NCBI GenBank assembly: GCA_903970165.1
Contig: CAJCHZ010000009.1
Location: forward strand, 1-44,747
DNA length: 44,747 nucleotides
Reading direction: 5' to 3'
Source of the DNA: Betaproteobacteria bacterium
Lineage (GTDB): Bacteria > Acidobacteriota > Terriglobia > Acidiferrales > UBA7541
In this document: in pieces, positions 33,885 to 42,662 of the stretch
Numbering within the stretch: position 1 is the stretch's first letter
How the letters are laid out: every line of letters begins with the position of its first letter
Program-made: the position numbers and the translations under genes
The notes under the pieces: generated by a model
What the model saw: the letters and a program-made list of their open reading frames with translations, nothing else
Database searches by the model: none
Told to the model about the DNA's origin: nothing

Positions 33885-36758
33885 TCAGTCCTTACCGCCG
33901 CTGGCTTTGAGCTTTTTCAGTTCCCTTTCGCGGTCCAGGTAGCTTTCGCCGTTGGTGATCCAGGCTGCGGCAGGCTCATCTTTCAAGTAGTGTCCGAACC
34001 AGTTAAAGATGCGGCGCTGATAGTCGATCTGGTTGGGCTTCTTGCGCAAACCGTGGTCTTCGCCGGCGTACTCGAGAAGCACGACGTTCTTTTTTGCGCG
34101 GCGTGCGATGTTGTAGAGCTCGACGCCCTGGTGGAAGAAGACCGTGCCGTCGCTATCGCCCACCTCAATCAACAGGGGAGTCGTCATGTTCTGGACGCCG
34201 AAGACGGCCGAATTGCGGATGTAGGCCTGCAAATCCTCGTATAAAGGGACTTCCATGCGCTGCTGGCCTGTTTCGATGTGATCGGTCTCGGCGATTCCGG
34301 AGCTCCAGTGATGGTTTCCGTAGTTGCTCACCAAATCGGTAATGGGAGCGCCGGCTACGGCTGCGGCAAAGAAATCCGTGGTGTGCGTGGCGAGATAGAC
34401 GGAGTCGAATCCTCCCCAGGAATGGCCCATAACCCCGACTTTCTTTGGATCGATCAAGTTCGTTTGAATGACGCGCTTGACTGCCGCGGTAACACAGTCA
34501 ACCACCGAAACACCGGGGTCGCGGGGACGAAAAAGAATATCCGGCTCGAGGAGGAAATAGCCGTGACTCGTGATAGCGCCTGCGTTGTAGTAATTGCGTT
34601 CCGAGAGCCCACTGTATTGATGCAATCCGTCGGACAATTTTTCATACATATAAACGACCATCGGATATTTTTTCTGGGGATCGTATCCGGCAGGATAGTA
34701 GAGCGCTGCTTGCAAACGCTCGCCATGGCTATTTTTGTATTCGATAAGTTCTTCATGGCCCCAGGCGTAGTTATTCTGAAATGGATTCGTCCTGGTGACC
34801 TGTTTTGGATCCTTCAGGTCGGGGCCTCCGACGAAAGCGTTTGGCGATTCCACGAAGGTCTGGACCACGTATTGGAAGACATCCGCGTCTTTGGCTTTCC
34901 CAAGCCGCTCGATGCTCTTGTCAGCCCAGACGAGGTGTTCTTCGGTGGGTGTGCCGGATGGATCGAGCTTGAGCCGTGCGTAGCCTGATTTCTTCGTCCA
35001 AATCCCGAACAGGCTGAGGTAGATGGGGTTGGCGGTGTCAATGAACTCGTCTTCTGGATTTAACTTCACGTAGCGGTGGCGAATCTGTTCGGTCGCGCCG
35101 TCGGTGAGTTTTTTCGCATGAGAGCCGTCGGGCGCAACCTGCCAGAGGTCGAACTTGTCGTACAGAATTACGGAGGCGTCGTCCTTCGTCCATCCGGCGA
35201 AACCAAAGGCGGGTTTCTGCTTGATAGTGAAATCGGCTTCACGGTTTACAAAAGCGGTTGGCACGGTTTTGGTGATATTGACGACCGTATGCGTCGTGGT
35301 GTTCACGGTCCAATAGTTATCGTCGTGAAAATAAAGCAAGTAGCGTCCGCCCGGACTTGGGTCCACGTAATAGTCGTCGTTTAGCCGTTCTTGAACCTTC
35401 GTGCGATTGCCGGTGGCGAGATCAACGAGATAAATATCCGCGGCGGGACGGCCGATGCTGCGTTCCATGGCATAGGCGGCCCAATTGGCCACGTAGGCGG
35501 ATTGCTGATGCTTGAGCGGAATGACTTCCTCGTCCAAATCCTTTCCAAGTTGCACAAACTGGCCGTTCGCCAAGTGCCACGCGGCCAGCATATTTTTCTG
35601 GCGGTCGTTTTTGGCGTTGAGTTTTTGCTTGGGCATGACTTCGACATCGCGAGAACTCCAGACGTCCACGGTGGCTGGCTCTTCGGTCTCCTTGTCTTTA
35701 TCTTTTTCTTTGTTCGCAGCCGAAGGTGTCTTGCTACCATCGCCATCACCAGAATTCGCGGTTTTCTTCGGTTCATCAATCTTTTCTTCCCACCTGGCTA
35801 CGCCTAGAAAAACAATGTCGCCATCTTCGGACCACGATGGTTTGTGGAAGGCAACGGTACGCATACCCGAAGGGAATTTTGCATCCGCGGTGGGATCGTA
35901 GAGGTGGCTGGATTCGGAGCCTTCTCCAAGGTGCGTCCATGCCAGAGCAGCTTGCGTTGCCGCTTCGCGGTGTTCGTCGGATTTTGACCGCAGAACCGCC
36001 AAGTCCGCGCTGTTTTTGCGCCAAGCCAGACTGCCGTAAACAGATGTTGAAGAATCGAGCACGCGAAGGGCGGCGGTCTCGGAATTGAAAAGCTGTACAC
36101 CATTGCCGGTTTTGTCCTCTGAGTTGACTGTCATGGCAAGAAGCGCGCCGTGCCTGGGGAGATCCTGCCAGGCGAACTCCGACACGTTGCCGAACGACGT
36201 GTCGTGGCCAGTAGAAAGCTGACGGAGAATGAGTGTCGCGCCCGGTGTGGCATCTTCCTCAGTGTTCGCGGGTGAATCGGGAGAGTCTTTTTTCTCGGGA
36301 GGATAGTGGCGCATGGCCAGGTAGGCTCCCGTGGGGCTGAACGCGAACGACTCCATACTGTCAACCACGACCTGCTCGCCCGTGGATAGGTTCAGAAGCC
36401 CCAGCTTGCGCTCGACTCTCTTTTTGTCCTTGCGCATCTTTTCTTCCTGCGCTTCGGAGTAGCCGATTGCATAGGCCACCCAGCGCGAGTCGGAAGAGAA
36501 GACTGGCTGAGTGCCGAACGCCGCGGTTTTGGTTGTGCCATCGGCGACGTTGGTGACGCGCAGTTCGTTGTTACGATTGGAGCGATTGATGCCATAGGCG
36601 AGCCATTTGCCGTCAGGAGACAGGCCGCCGAACTCGCGTATTGTAGCGAGCGATTCCCACTGGCCATAATCGGGCGGCTGTGCCGGAGCATTCGTCTGCG
36701 CCTGGATCGAGATGCCGAATCCAGAGGCCAAAAAGATTGCCATTAGTGTTCGTCGCAT
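33885..36758 (-). CDS. S9 family peptidase (prolyl oligopeptidase-like), exported
   Basis: From ATG 36758 the protein has 957 residues, longer than the usual 650-750. A signal peptide (MRRTLMAIFLASGFGISIQA) points to export. Residues about 40-650 form a beta-propeller-like region with a Lys/Glu-rich, probably flexible insert (NKEKDKDKETEEPATVD). The alpha/beta-hydrolase domain at the C-terminus has the nucleophile motif GHSWGG, an aspartate in EVGDSDGTVFFHQG and the histidine in AGEDHGL, completing the Ser-Asp-His triad. It should cleave peptides, perhaps at proline. GGAAGG lies six bases before this ATG; the frame is open to 36968, but that part overlaps the RND gene's end and is not kept. 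Confidence 0.92.
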   Translation of the reverse strand: MRRTLMAIFLASGFGISIQAQTNAPAQPPDYGQWESLATIREFGGLSPDGKWLAYGINRSNRNNELRVTNVADGTTKTAAFGTQPVFSSDSRWVAYAIGYSEAQEEKMRKDKKRVERKLGLLNLSTGEQVVVDSMESFAFSPTGAYLAMRHYPPEKKDSPDSPANTEEDATPGATLILRQLSTGHDTSFGNVSEFAWQDLPRHGALLAMTVNSEDKTGNGVQLFNSETAALRVLDSSTSVYGSLAWRKNSADLAVLRSKSDEHREAATQAALAWTHLGEGSESSHLYDPTADAKFPSGMRTVAFHKPSWSEDGDIVFLGVARWEEKIDEPKKTANSGDGDGSKTPSAANKEKDKDKETEEPATVDVWSSRDVEVMPKQKLNAKNDRQKNMLAAWHLANGQFVQLGKDLDEEVIPLKHQQSAYVANWAAYAMERSIGRPAADIYLVDLATGNRTKVQERLNDDYYVDPSPGGRYLLYFHDDNYWTVNTTTHTVVNITKTVPTAFVNREADFTIKQKPAFGFAGWTKDDASVILYDKFDLWQVAPDGSHAKKLTDGATEQIRHRYVKLNPEDEFIDTANPIYLSLFGIWTKKSGYARLKLDPSGTPTEEHLVWADKSIERLGKAKDADVFQYVVQTFVESPNAFVGGPDLKDPKQVTRTNPFQNNYAWGHEELIEYKNSHGERLQAALYYPAGYDPQKKYPMVVYMYEKLSDGLHQYSGLSERNYYNAGAITSHGYFLLEPDILFRPRDPGVSVVDCVTAAVKRVIQTNLIDPKKVGVMGHSWGGFDSVYLATHTTDFFAAAVAGAPITDLVSNYGNHHWSSGIAETDHIETGQQRMEVPLYEDLQAYIRNSAVFGVQNMTTPLLIEVGDSDGTVFFHQGVELYNIARRAKKNVVLLEYAGEDHGLRKKPNQIDYQRRIFNWFGHYLKDEPAAAWITNGESYLDRERELKKLKASGGKD

Positions 36759-36852
36759 AGCGCGCCTTCCTTGGTCTTGCTTATTACGGATGGATATGGA
36801 ACAAAGCAGGCGCATTGTGCATCGTGTAGAGAGCATCGTGCAAGTCGCCGAG

Positions 36853-39800
36853 TTAATCGGCGCTGGAATCGCTGACGGAGCCCCGGGAGCGGGTGAAAAT
36901 GCGGCGGGCTGCCGTGCCCCAGGGCAGGGCTTCAAACTCGGCGAGATAAGAATAGGCAACCGGCACAACCAGCAGGGTCAAGAGGAGGCAGAGCGCTTGG
37001 CCGCCGATGATGGTTACGGCGATAGAGGCGCGCTGCTCTGAGCCGGCGCCGATGCCAATGGCCACGGGAATCAGGCCCGCGATGATCGAGAGAGTCGTCA
37101 TAAGGATGGGGCGCAGGCGGACGCGGTTGGCCTCGATAATCGCATCGCGGACGGGCATTCCGGTGGCGCGCAGGCGATTGGTGTAGTCCACCTGAAGAAT
37201 CCCGTTTTTCTTGACGATGCCGAGCAGCAAGAACATTCCCAAAGCGCTCCACAAGCTGAGCGCGCGCCCGGTAATCCACAGTGAGAGCAGCGCGAACGGA
37301 ATGCTCAGCGGCAAGGTGAGCATGATGATGAAGGGATGAGAAAAGCTCTCAAATTGAGCTGCCAGAACCATGTACATAAAGATCGAGGCGAGGAGCATCG
37401 CGAGAAGCAGATTCCAGGTGGTTTCTTCGAGAACCTTTACTTGCCCCGTGAAGCGATAGGAATATCCAGATGGGAGACCAATTTCCTTGATGGATTGGAC
37501 CGTGTGGCTTGCCGCAAGGTCCAGCGGATAGCCTGAGGCGACGTTGGCGTAGACAGTGACTTCAAACTCGCGGTTGTACCGCCACAACGTTGCTGGACCA
37601 GCGCCGCGAACGATGGAGGCGACATTTTCCAGGCGAACTTGGCCAAGCTTGGTTGAAGGAACCATCATTTGCGCGAGGACGTCCCGATTGTCGCGCTGCT
37701 GCTGGAGCAGTTGCATGATGACGGGATACTGCTCCGAGCCTTCCTTGAAGCGCGTGATTTCGTCTTCGCCGGAATAGAAAAGGCGAACGGCGTCGCTGAC
37801 ATCCGTCATGCGAACGCCGATGTCGGCGGCGCGCTGGCGGTCTACTTTTACCTGCAATTCAGGAGTGTTCAGGTTGAGGCTTGGGTTTACGTCCACCAGG
37901 TCGGGATACTGGTGCATCAGGTCGGCGACTTGTTTGCTGATATCGGCGAGCTTGCTCAACTCAGGCCCCCGGATGACGGCGCCGATAGGGAAATATGTTT
38001 CGCCGCCGAACACGGAAGGGAGACGGACGTTGGAAACCATGTTGCGATAGCCGGCGAGATAGCCGCGGATTTCGGTGGCAAGTTGTTCGTGGCTGCGTTT
38101 TCGGTTGCTGCGCGGCACCAGCCCAACGAAAAGATGCGCATGGTTTGTCGGGCCATGGGTAAAGGACTGCACAAAAGCAACTTCCGGTAAAGCAGCGACA
38201 CGCTTCGCGAGCTCTGAAGCTCGATCGATTGTTTTCGAGAGCGCGGTTCCTTCAGGAAGCGTAAATGAACTGATGAGCTCGGATTGATCGTCGGACGGAA
38301 TCCAATCGCGTCCGACAAGGCGATATAAGCCAAAGGTGGAAAGAAACGTAACCACACAGATCGCGATAATCACTGCCCGGTGGGCCAACGACCATTGCAG
38401 CATCTTCAAATAGGTCAGCTCGATCCAGTGCAGAATTCCGCTCTCGTGAGCTTTTTTCTCTTTTTCACTGACCCGCAGAAGGCGGGAACTCATCATCGGT
38501 GTGAGCGTAAAGGCCACTACCAGCGATACCAGAATAGCCATGGCCATGGTCCAGCCGAAAGAGTTCACGTATTTCCGCGCGTAGCCGTTCATGAAAGCAA
38601 TCGGCAGGAAAATAATGACCAACGATAGCGTTGTGGCCATGACCGCGAGGCCGATTTCCTGGGTGGCTTTGATTGCGGCGTTTTTGCGGTCTTCGCCTTT
38701 TTCGTCCATAAAGCGGACGATGTTTTCAAGGACGATGATGGCGTCGTCGATGACGATGCCTACGGCGAGCGTCAGCGCCAGCAAGGTCATGTTGTTGAGG
38801 GAAAAATCCATGCCGCGCATGAGCGTGAACGTAGCGATGACAGAAGCCGGGATCGCCACGGCCGCAATCAGAACGGCGCGCCAGTTCCGCATGAAGAGCC
38901 AAACTATGGCGCTGGCGAGAATGCTGCCGAGAATCAGGTGTTCGAGGAGTGAGTTGACGCTGGCCTTGATGAAATCGGAAATATCGTGAATCACCAGAAG
39001 TTGCACGCCGGGAGGCAGCTGCGCGCGCAAATCATCGAGCTTGGCTTTTACGTTGTCCGCGACGCGCACCGTGTTCGTGCCGGACTGCCGCAGCACTTGA
39101 ATGCTGACGACGTCCTGCCCGTCGGTTCCCTTGCGGAACAGGGCCGACCAGGTGCGCAACTCCTGAGCGCCATCTTCCACTTCGGCGACATCGCGCACGC
39201 GTACTTGAGCGGCACCTCGCGTGCCGATCACGATTTCGCCGAACTGCTCCGCGGAAGTGACGCGGCCAAGGGTGCGCAGACCCAACTCCTGCGGGCCTGT
39301 AATCATGCGGCCGCCGGGAGCTTCCACATTTTCGCGCCGAAGGGCATCGCGCACATCGAGCACGGTAAAGTTATGCGCTGTCAGTTTCTGCGCATCGAGG
39401 AGAACGCGAATTTGCCGGGCCTGTCCGCCGTTTAATTCAACGCTGCCAACGCCGTCAACGGTTTGGATGGCGCGCCGGATTTGTTTGTCGGCGATTTCCG
39501 TCAACTCGCGACGGCTGATCGGACCGCTCACCAGCAAGGTGAGAATCGGATCGGACTGCGGGTCTTGCTTGGTGATAACTGGCGGGAGAGTGTCGCGCGG
39601 CAAACGGTCGACTGCAGCCATCACTTTCTCGCGAATGTCTTGCGCGGCGCCGTCAATGTCGCGTTCCAGAACGAAAGTGCAGGTAATGTCGGCGTACCCT
39701 TCGCTGGAATAGACGGAGATTTCGTCGATGCCGCTGACCGAAGAGATGGCGTCTTCGAGGGGCAACACGACGCCGGTTACGACTTCTTCCGGGGTGGCGC

Positions 39801-39957
39801 CGGGCAATTGCACGTCAACGTTAACGGTGGCGGGATCGGCTTTGGGAAACAGGTCCACCGCAAGACCGCGATAAGAAAAAGCGCCGAGCGTCACGAGAAA
39901 AGCGATGAGCATGACCGTGAAGACCGGATACTTTACGCATGTTTCGGCTAGCTTCAT
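36853..39957 (-). CDS. RND-family efflux transporter, inner-membrane pump (AcrB/HAE1-like)
   Basis: The protein has 1034 residues, full length for the family. It starts MKLAETCVKYPVFTVMLIAF (first helix). Two halves, each with one helix, a large periplasmic part and five more helices, are visible. TM4 carries the proton-relay acids in GIVIDDAIIVLENIVRFMDE, and GSILASAIVWLFMRNWRAV is typical of TM2-3. RND pumps use the proton gradient to expel drugs, lipids or other small molecules from the inner membrane/periplasm through an outer-membrane channel. The adaptor gene lies 30 bases upstream. No TolC-like channel is seen nearby. ATG 39957 has only a weak Shine-Dalgarno sequence, so coupling to the adaptor gene is likely. 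Confidence 0.95.
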   Translation of the reverse strand: MKLAETCVKYPVFTVMLIAFLVTLGAFSYRGLAVDLFPKADPATVNVDVQLPGATPEEVVTGVVLPLEDAISSVSGIDEISVYSSEGYADITCTFVLERDIDGAAQDIREKVMAAVDRLPRDTLPPVITKQDPQSDPILTLLVSGPISRRELTEIADKQIRRAIQTVDGVGSVELNGGQARQIRVLLDAQKLTAHNFTVLDVRDALRRENVEAPGGRMITGPQELGLRTLGRVTSAEQFGEIVIGTRGAAQVRVRDVAEVEDGAQELRTWSALFRKGTDGQDVVSIQVLRQSGTNTVRVADNVKAKLDDLRAQLPPGVQLLVIHDISDFIKASVNSLLEHLILGSILASAIVWLFMRNWRAVLIAAVAIPASVIATFTLMRGMDFSLNNMTLLALTLAVGIVIDDAIIVLENIVRFMDEKGEDRKNAAIKATQEIGLAVMATTLSLVIIFLPIAFMNGYARKYVNSFGWTMAMAILVSLVVAFTLTPMMSSRLLRVSEKEKKAHESGILHWIELTYLKMLQWSLAHRAVIIAICVVTFLSTFGLYRLVGRDWIPSDDQSELISSFTLPEGTALSKTIDRASELAKRVAALPEVAFVQSFTHGPTNHAHLFVGLVPRSNRKRSHEQLATEIRGYLAGYRNMVSNVRLPSVFGGETYFPIGAVIRGPELSKLADISKQVADLMHQYPDLVDVNPSLNLNTPELQVKVDRQRAADIGVRMTDVSDAVRLFYSGEDEITRFKEGSEQYPVIMQLLQQQRDNRDVLAQMMVPSTKLGQVRLENVASIVRGAGPATLWRYNREFEVTVYANVASGYPLDLAASHTVQSIKEIGLPSGYSYRFTGQVKVLEETTWNLLLAMLLASIFMYMVLAAQFESFSHPFIIMLTLPLSIPFALLSLWITGRALSLWSALGMFLLLGIVKKNGILQVDYTNRLRATGMPVRDAIIEANRVRLRPILMTTLSIIAGLIPVAIGIGAGSEQRASIAVTIIGGQALCLLLTLLVVPVAYSYLAEFEALPWGTAARRIFTRSRGSVSDSSAD

Positions 39958-39987
39958 CGGAGTCTGTGGGTGCTGTTCCGGCGGGAA

Positions 39988-41223
39988 CTACTTCAACGCC
40001 GGAGTTGTCCCTTCGGGTTGCTCTTGAACGGTCGCGCCGTCACGCAGGTCGCCGGAGATAGCAACCGCAACGCGGTCTCCGGGCTTCAATCCTTCCGCTA
40101 CCTCAAAGCGCTTGCCGCGCTCGTCTTCGGTCTGCCCGGCGGGGCGTATCTGGCGTTCCGAGACGCGATTCCCATTCAAAAGAAATACTTTGTAAACGCC
40201 GTAGCGGTAGTTCACCGCGCCTTCCGGAAGAAAGATAGTCCTCTCTTCTTTCTGGCTGGGGATGGAAGCCTGCACGAAGAAACCAGGCTTCAAGCGGCCT
40301 TCGGGGTTGGCGATAAGAGCTTCCGCGTCGAATGTGCGCGAGTCCTGTGCGACGGCCGGATTTATTCGCGAAACGCGCCCGTGGAAGGATTCGCCGGGAA
40401 ATGCTTCCACTTGCAAATCCACGGTGGCGCCGTCCTTCACCCAGCCGGCCCAACGCTCAGGGACGGCGAGGCGCGCACGAAGCGTGTCCGTTCGCACGAG
40501 AACCAACACAGGGCCTTGCAGGCGCAAAAATTCACCGGGATGGACATCACGCGTTTTGATGGAGCCGGGAAAAGGGGCGCGAATGGTGGCGTCCTTGAGT
40601 TTTTTTTCGGCTAACCTCTCGCTGGCTTCACTGGAGACCAGGAGCGCTTTCAGGCGATCTACTTCCTGCAAAGCGACGGTGTAGCCTGCCTGAGTGCTTT
40701 GGAAGCGGCTGGCGGCTTCGTCCAATTGCTGCTGCGAAATCAATTTGTCCTTGTACATTTCCTGGGCGCGGCCGTATTTGCGCTCCGCGTCGAAGAGGTC
40801 GGCCGCGGCGCGCTGCACGGAGGCCATTTTCTGCGGATCGGCTGGAGGCGGATCATTAGGTCCGACGCCTAGTTGCGCGCGCACCTGCGTTACGAGCCCG
40901 CGTTGGCGGTCCACTTCGTATTGGAGTTCCTGCGGGTCAATAATAATCAGCGGCTGGCCTTCCTGGACGGTGTCGCCGACATCCACAAGCACCTGAGAGA
41001 CGCGGCCTTCGACCTGGGCGCTGAGAATGCTTTCTTCCAGCGCGAAGAGCGAGCCAGCTGCTTGCACGCGTCGCTGTGCGGTTTCCTCTGAGACCGTGTA
41101 AAGATGTACCGGTGTGGGATGCGATGCATCACCAAGAACGCTGCTGGGAACGGATTTAGAGCAGCCACAAGAGAAGATTGCAGCAGAGGCGATTGCCCCT
41201 GCCATTCGATAGAACGTTTTCAT
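39988..41223 (-). CDS. RND efflux periplasmic adaptor (membrane fusion protein)
   Basis: From ATG 41223 the protein has 411 residues. A signal segment with cysteines (ASAAIFSCGCSKS) suggests a lipoprotein. A lipoyl-like half-motif (ILSAQVEGRVSQVLVDVGDT), an alpha-hairpin (around 100-180; QRGLVTQVRAQLGV, FDAERKYGRAQEMYKDKLIS), the second lipoyl half (DATIRAPFPGSIKTRDVHPG) and beta-barrel/MP domains (FFVQASIPSQKEERTIFLPE) follow in the expected order. It links the RND pump to an outer-membrane channel. Upstream sequence in the same frame (to 41451) is not family-like. It heads a two-gene unit with the pump, 30 bases away. Confidence 0.93.
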   Translation of the reverse strand: MKTFYRMAGAIASAAIFSCGCSKSVPSSVLGDASHPTPVHLYTVSEETAQRRVQAAGSLFALEESILSAQVEGRVSQVLVDVGDTVQEGQPLIIIDPQELQYEVDRQRGLVTQVRAQLGVGPNDPPPADPQKMASVQRAAADLFDAERKYGRAQEMYKDKLISQQQLDEAASRFQSTQAGYTVALQEVDRLKALLVSSEASERLAEKKLKDATIRAPFPGSIKTRDVHPGEFLRLQGPVLVLVRTDTLRARLAVPERWAGWVKDGATVDLQVEAFPGESFHGRVSRINPAVAQDSRTFDAEALIANPEGRLKPGFFVQASIPSQKEERTIFLPEGAVNYRYGVYKVFLLNGNRVSERQIRPAGQTEDERGKRFEVAEGLKPGDRVAVAISGDLRDGATVQEQPEGTTPALK

Positions 41224-41509
41224 AAAGCCGGTTAGGTTGCTGCCGTGTGCGGGAATCTCCGAGAGGTATTTTGCTCTCTTCGAATACACACGATGACCGT
41301 CATCTCCTGCTTGTCTTATTGACGCGCACACCCTCCAAAGCGTTTCGCGCGGAGAACCCCGCGAGGGGACGAAACATTCGTTGCAATTATGAACCGGAGG
41401 AAGGCAGGAATCCAGCGTCGGAAAAAATCCCGGTTGGCCCTCGCCCAACATGGGAGAACGAAGAGCGCGAGCAGGATATAGCTAACTCGCTGATGAGCAG
41501 CCTGAGACT
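41224..41509. other. Promoter side of the RND operon; no gene seen
   Basis: About 286 bases lie between the adaptor start and the IS481-type remnant. Open frames here are short and their products are not recognisable. An imperfect hairpin GAGAG...CTCTC near 41261-41278 could be a binding site. No repressor gene adjoins it. Confidence 0.4.
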
Positions 41510-41844
41510 TGGGTGACAGTTTGTACCGGACACATGGGTGACACTTTTTCCCTTTAGGCGAGGGAGTGACGCCTTGGAAGGAGTGTTCGCCCGCGCCATC
41601 CAGGTCACCCACTGTGGGCATGCTTGTCTGCAGCGCAAAGAATCAATCTCAGCACAGTCCTTGCAGGACGAGCGGTGGGAATCAAAGAAGTGGAAGAAGG
41701 AATTTGGCTGGTAAGCTTTATGGACAATGATCTCGGCTACATCGATCTCGAGGAGAAAACTCTGCAGCCTCTCGACAACCCTTTTGGCCCAAAACTGCTA
41801 CCTATGTAGCCGGTATATTCAGTTACCCCATGTGTCTGGGCCGG
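41510..41844 (+). mobile_element. Internally deleted IS481-type insertion sequence remnant
   Basis: Left side: TGGGTGACA-[G/C]-TTT occurs at 41510-41522 and 41535-41547 with CCGGACACATGG between. Right side: CTACCTATGTAGCCGG and GTTACCCCATGTGTCTGG (41799-41840) are imperfect inverted copies. This paired 'ACCCATGTGTCCGG' arrangement is typical of IS481-family ends as I recall them. Between them is only the C-terminal part of a transposase, so most of the element is gone. Exact boundaries and target-site duplication cannot be set without an intact copy. Confidence 0.65.
41642..41809 (+). pseudogene. C-terminal fragment of an IS481-family transposase
   Basis: The frame reads RINLSTVLAGRAVGIKEV then GIWLVSFMDNDLGYIDLEEK and ends PFGPKLLPM, closely resembling the last 55-60 residues of IS481-type (rve) transposases. 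The catalytic DDE part is absent. The frame ends at TAG 41807-41809 and then continues with CCG-GTA, where family members tend to read S-P-V, suggesting a further nonsense change. An open frame starts at TTG 41624 but the first residues do not match. It is a dead fragment. Confidence 0.7.
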
Positions 41845-41860
41845 ACCGAAGGTAGGAAAA

Positions 41861-41914
41861 AGCCTTACCGGGATTTGAACCGGGACCAACCGATTGTCAT
41901 GAGTAATTGCTCTT
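41861..41914 (-). other. Degenerate tRNA-like T-arm region
   Basis: On the minus strand GGTCCCGG-TTCAAAT-CCCGGTA matches a T-arm (loop TTCAAAT, 41879-41873), with one mismatched pair in the stem. Upstream is GAGCAATTACTCATGACAAT, which loosely resembles the end of a D-stem and a CAT anticodon loop, but the anticodon stem is poorly paired, and no acceptor partner (AGCCTTA) or D-arm is found. I read it as a tRNA fragment, not a working gene. Confidence 0.3.
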
Positions 41915-41988
41915 CGAGGAGTTCATCGTTCGCTGACCTAGACTTGCGGTCCTGCGTTTGATTCGCGGCTACCTGAGGGGGCTTTGAT

Positions 41989-42555
41989 TTAGAACCGGTA
42001 ACTCAGGCCAGTAGTAACCCGGAGGTTGTTTTGATGATCGTTGACACCATTGTCGAAGTGGGTGAAGAAATAATCGACCTGGGCCGCGCGCACGGTGAAA
42101 TGACGATTTAGGCGAACGTCGAGGCCACCACCGAGAGTCATGGCGAAGGCGTTGGAGTTGCTGCTGGCCGTGGCACGCAAGGTGGAATCGCCCAGCAGGG
42201 TTTGCGCGAAGAGCACAAAGTGTTTGGAGACCGGAAAGCTGTAGCGCGGGCCAAATAGATAGGAAACGAGGGTGACGTTGGTGCCTGAGCCGAGGACATT
42301 GGTGGCGTGCTGCGCACTGACTTCCCCGACGATAGCGAAGGCACCGGAGAATTGGTAGGCGGCCCAGCCGTTGCCACCGTTGAGGGAGAAGCAACCGCAG
42401 CCGCCCGGCGGGGCGTTGGTGCGCACAAAGTTGTAGTCCAGACCGGTCTGGAATCTGGTGGCTGAGGATTCCTGGGCGGTGGAGCGCGCGGGGAATAATA
42501 GTGTAAAGGCCAAGAGCATCCCGGCGATGAGAGTGATAAGTCGTAGTTGCCGCAT
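41989..42555 (-). CDS. Outer-membrane beta-barrel protein (small, OmpA-like/Omp_b-brl)
   Basis: From ATG 42555 the protein has 188 residues. A signal peptide (MRQLRLITLIAGMLLAFTLL, cleaved near RSTAQE) is followed by alternating beta-strands (TRFQTGLDYNFVR; YLFGPRYSFPVSKHFVLFAQ; AMTLGGGLDVRLNRHFTVRA) and a C-terminal aromatic end (TTGLSYRF), typical of an eight-stranded outer-membrane barrel. AAGGAG lies nine bases upstream. An in-frame ATG at 42666 overlaps the TGA of the upstream gene (ATGA) and would add 37 polar residues before the signal peptide, so I prefer 42555. It probably follows the NHL-repeat gene as a second gene of one unit. Function unknown. Confidence 0.82.
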   Translation of the reverse strand: MRQLRLITLIAGMLLAFTLLFPARSTAQESSATRFQTGLDYNFVRTNAPPGGCGCFSLNGGNGWAAYQFSGAFAIVGEVSAQHATNVLGSGTNVTLVSYLFGPRYSFPVSKHFVLFAQTLLGDSTLRATASSNSNAFAMTLGGGLDVRLNRHFTVRAAQVDYFFTHFDNGVNDHQNNLRVTTGLSYRF

Positions 42556-42662
42556 GTCTTGAGTCTCCTTGTTCCGCTTCAGCGCGAGCTGGCTGTTCCT
42601 CTTCACGATGGGGAATTTCCTGTCGGTACTCAGGACTTCTGAACGAATCTTGGTTGTGTCGT

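Noticed and set aside
41861..41950. Intact tRNA gene on the minus strand
   Set aside because: The T-arm is present, but no acceptor stem partner, proper D-arm or paired anticodon stem could be found.
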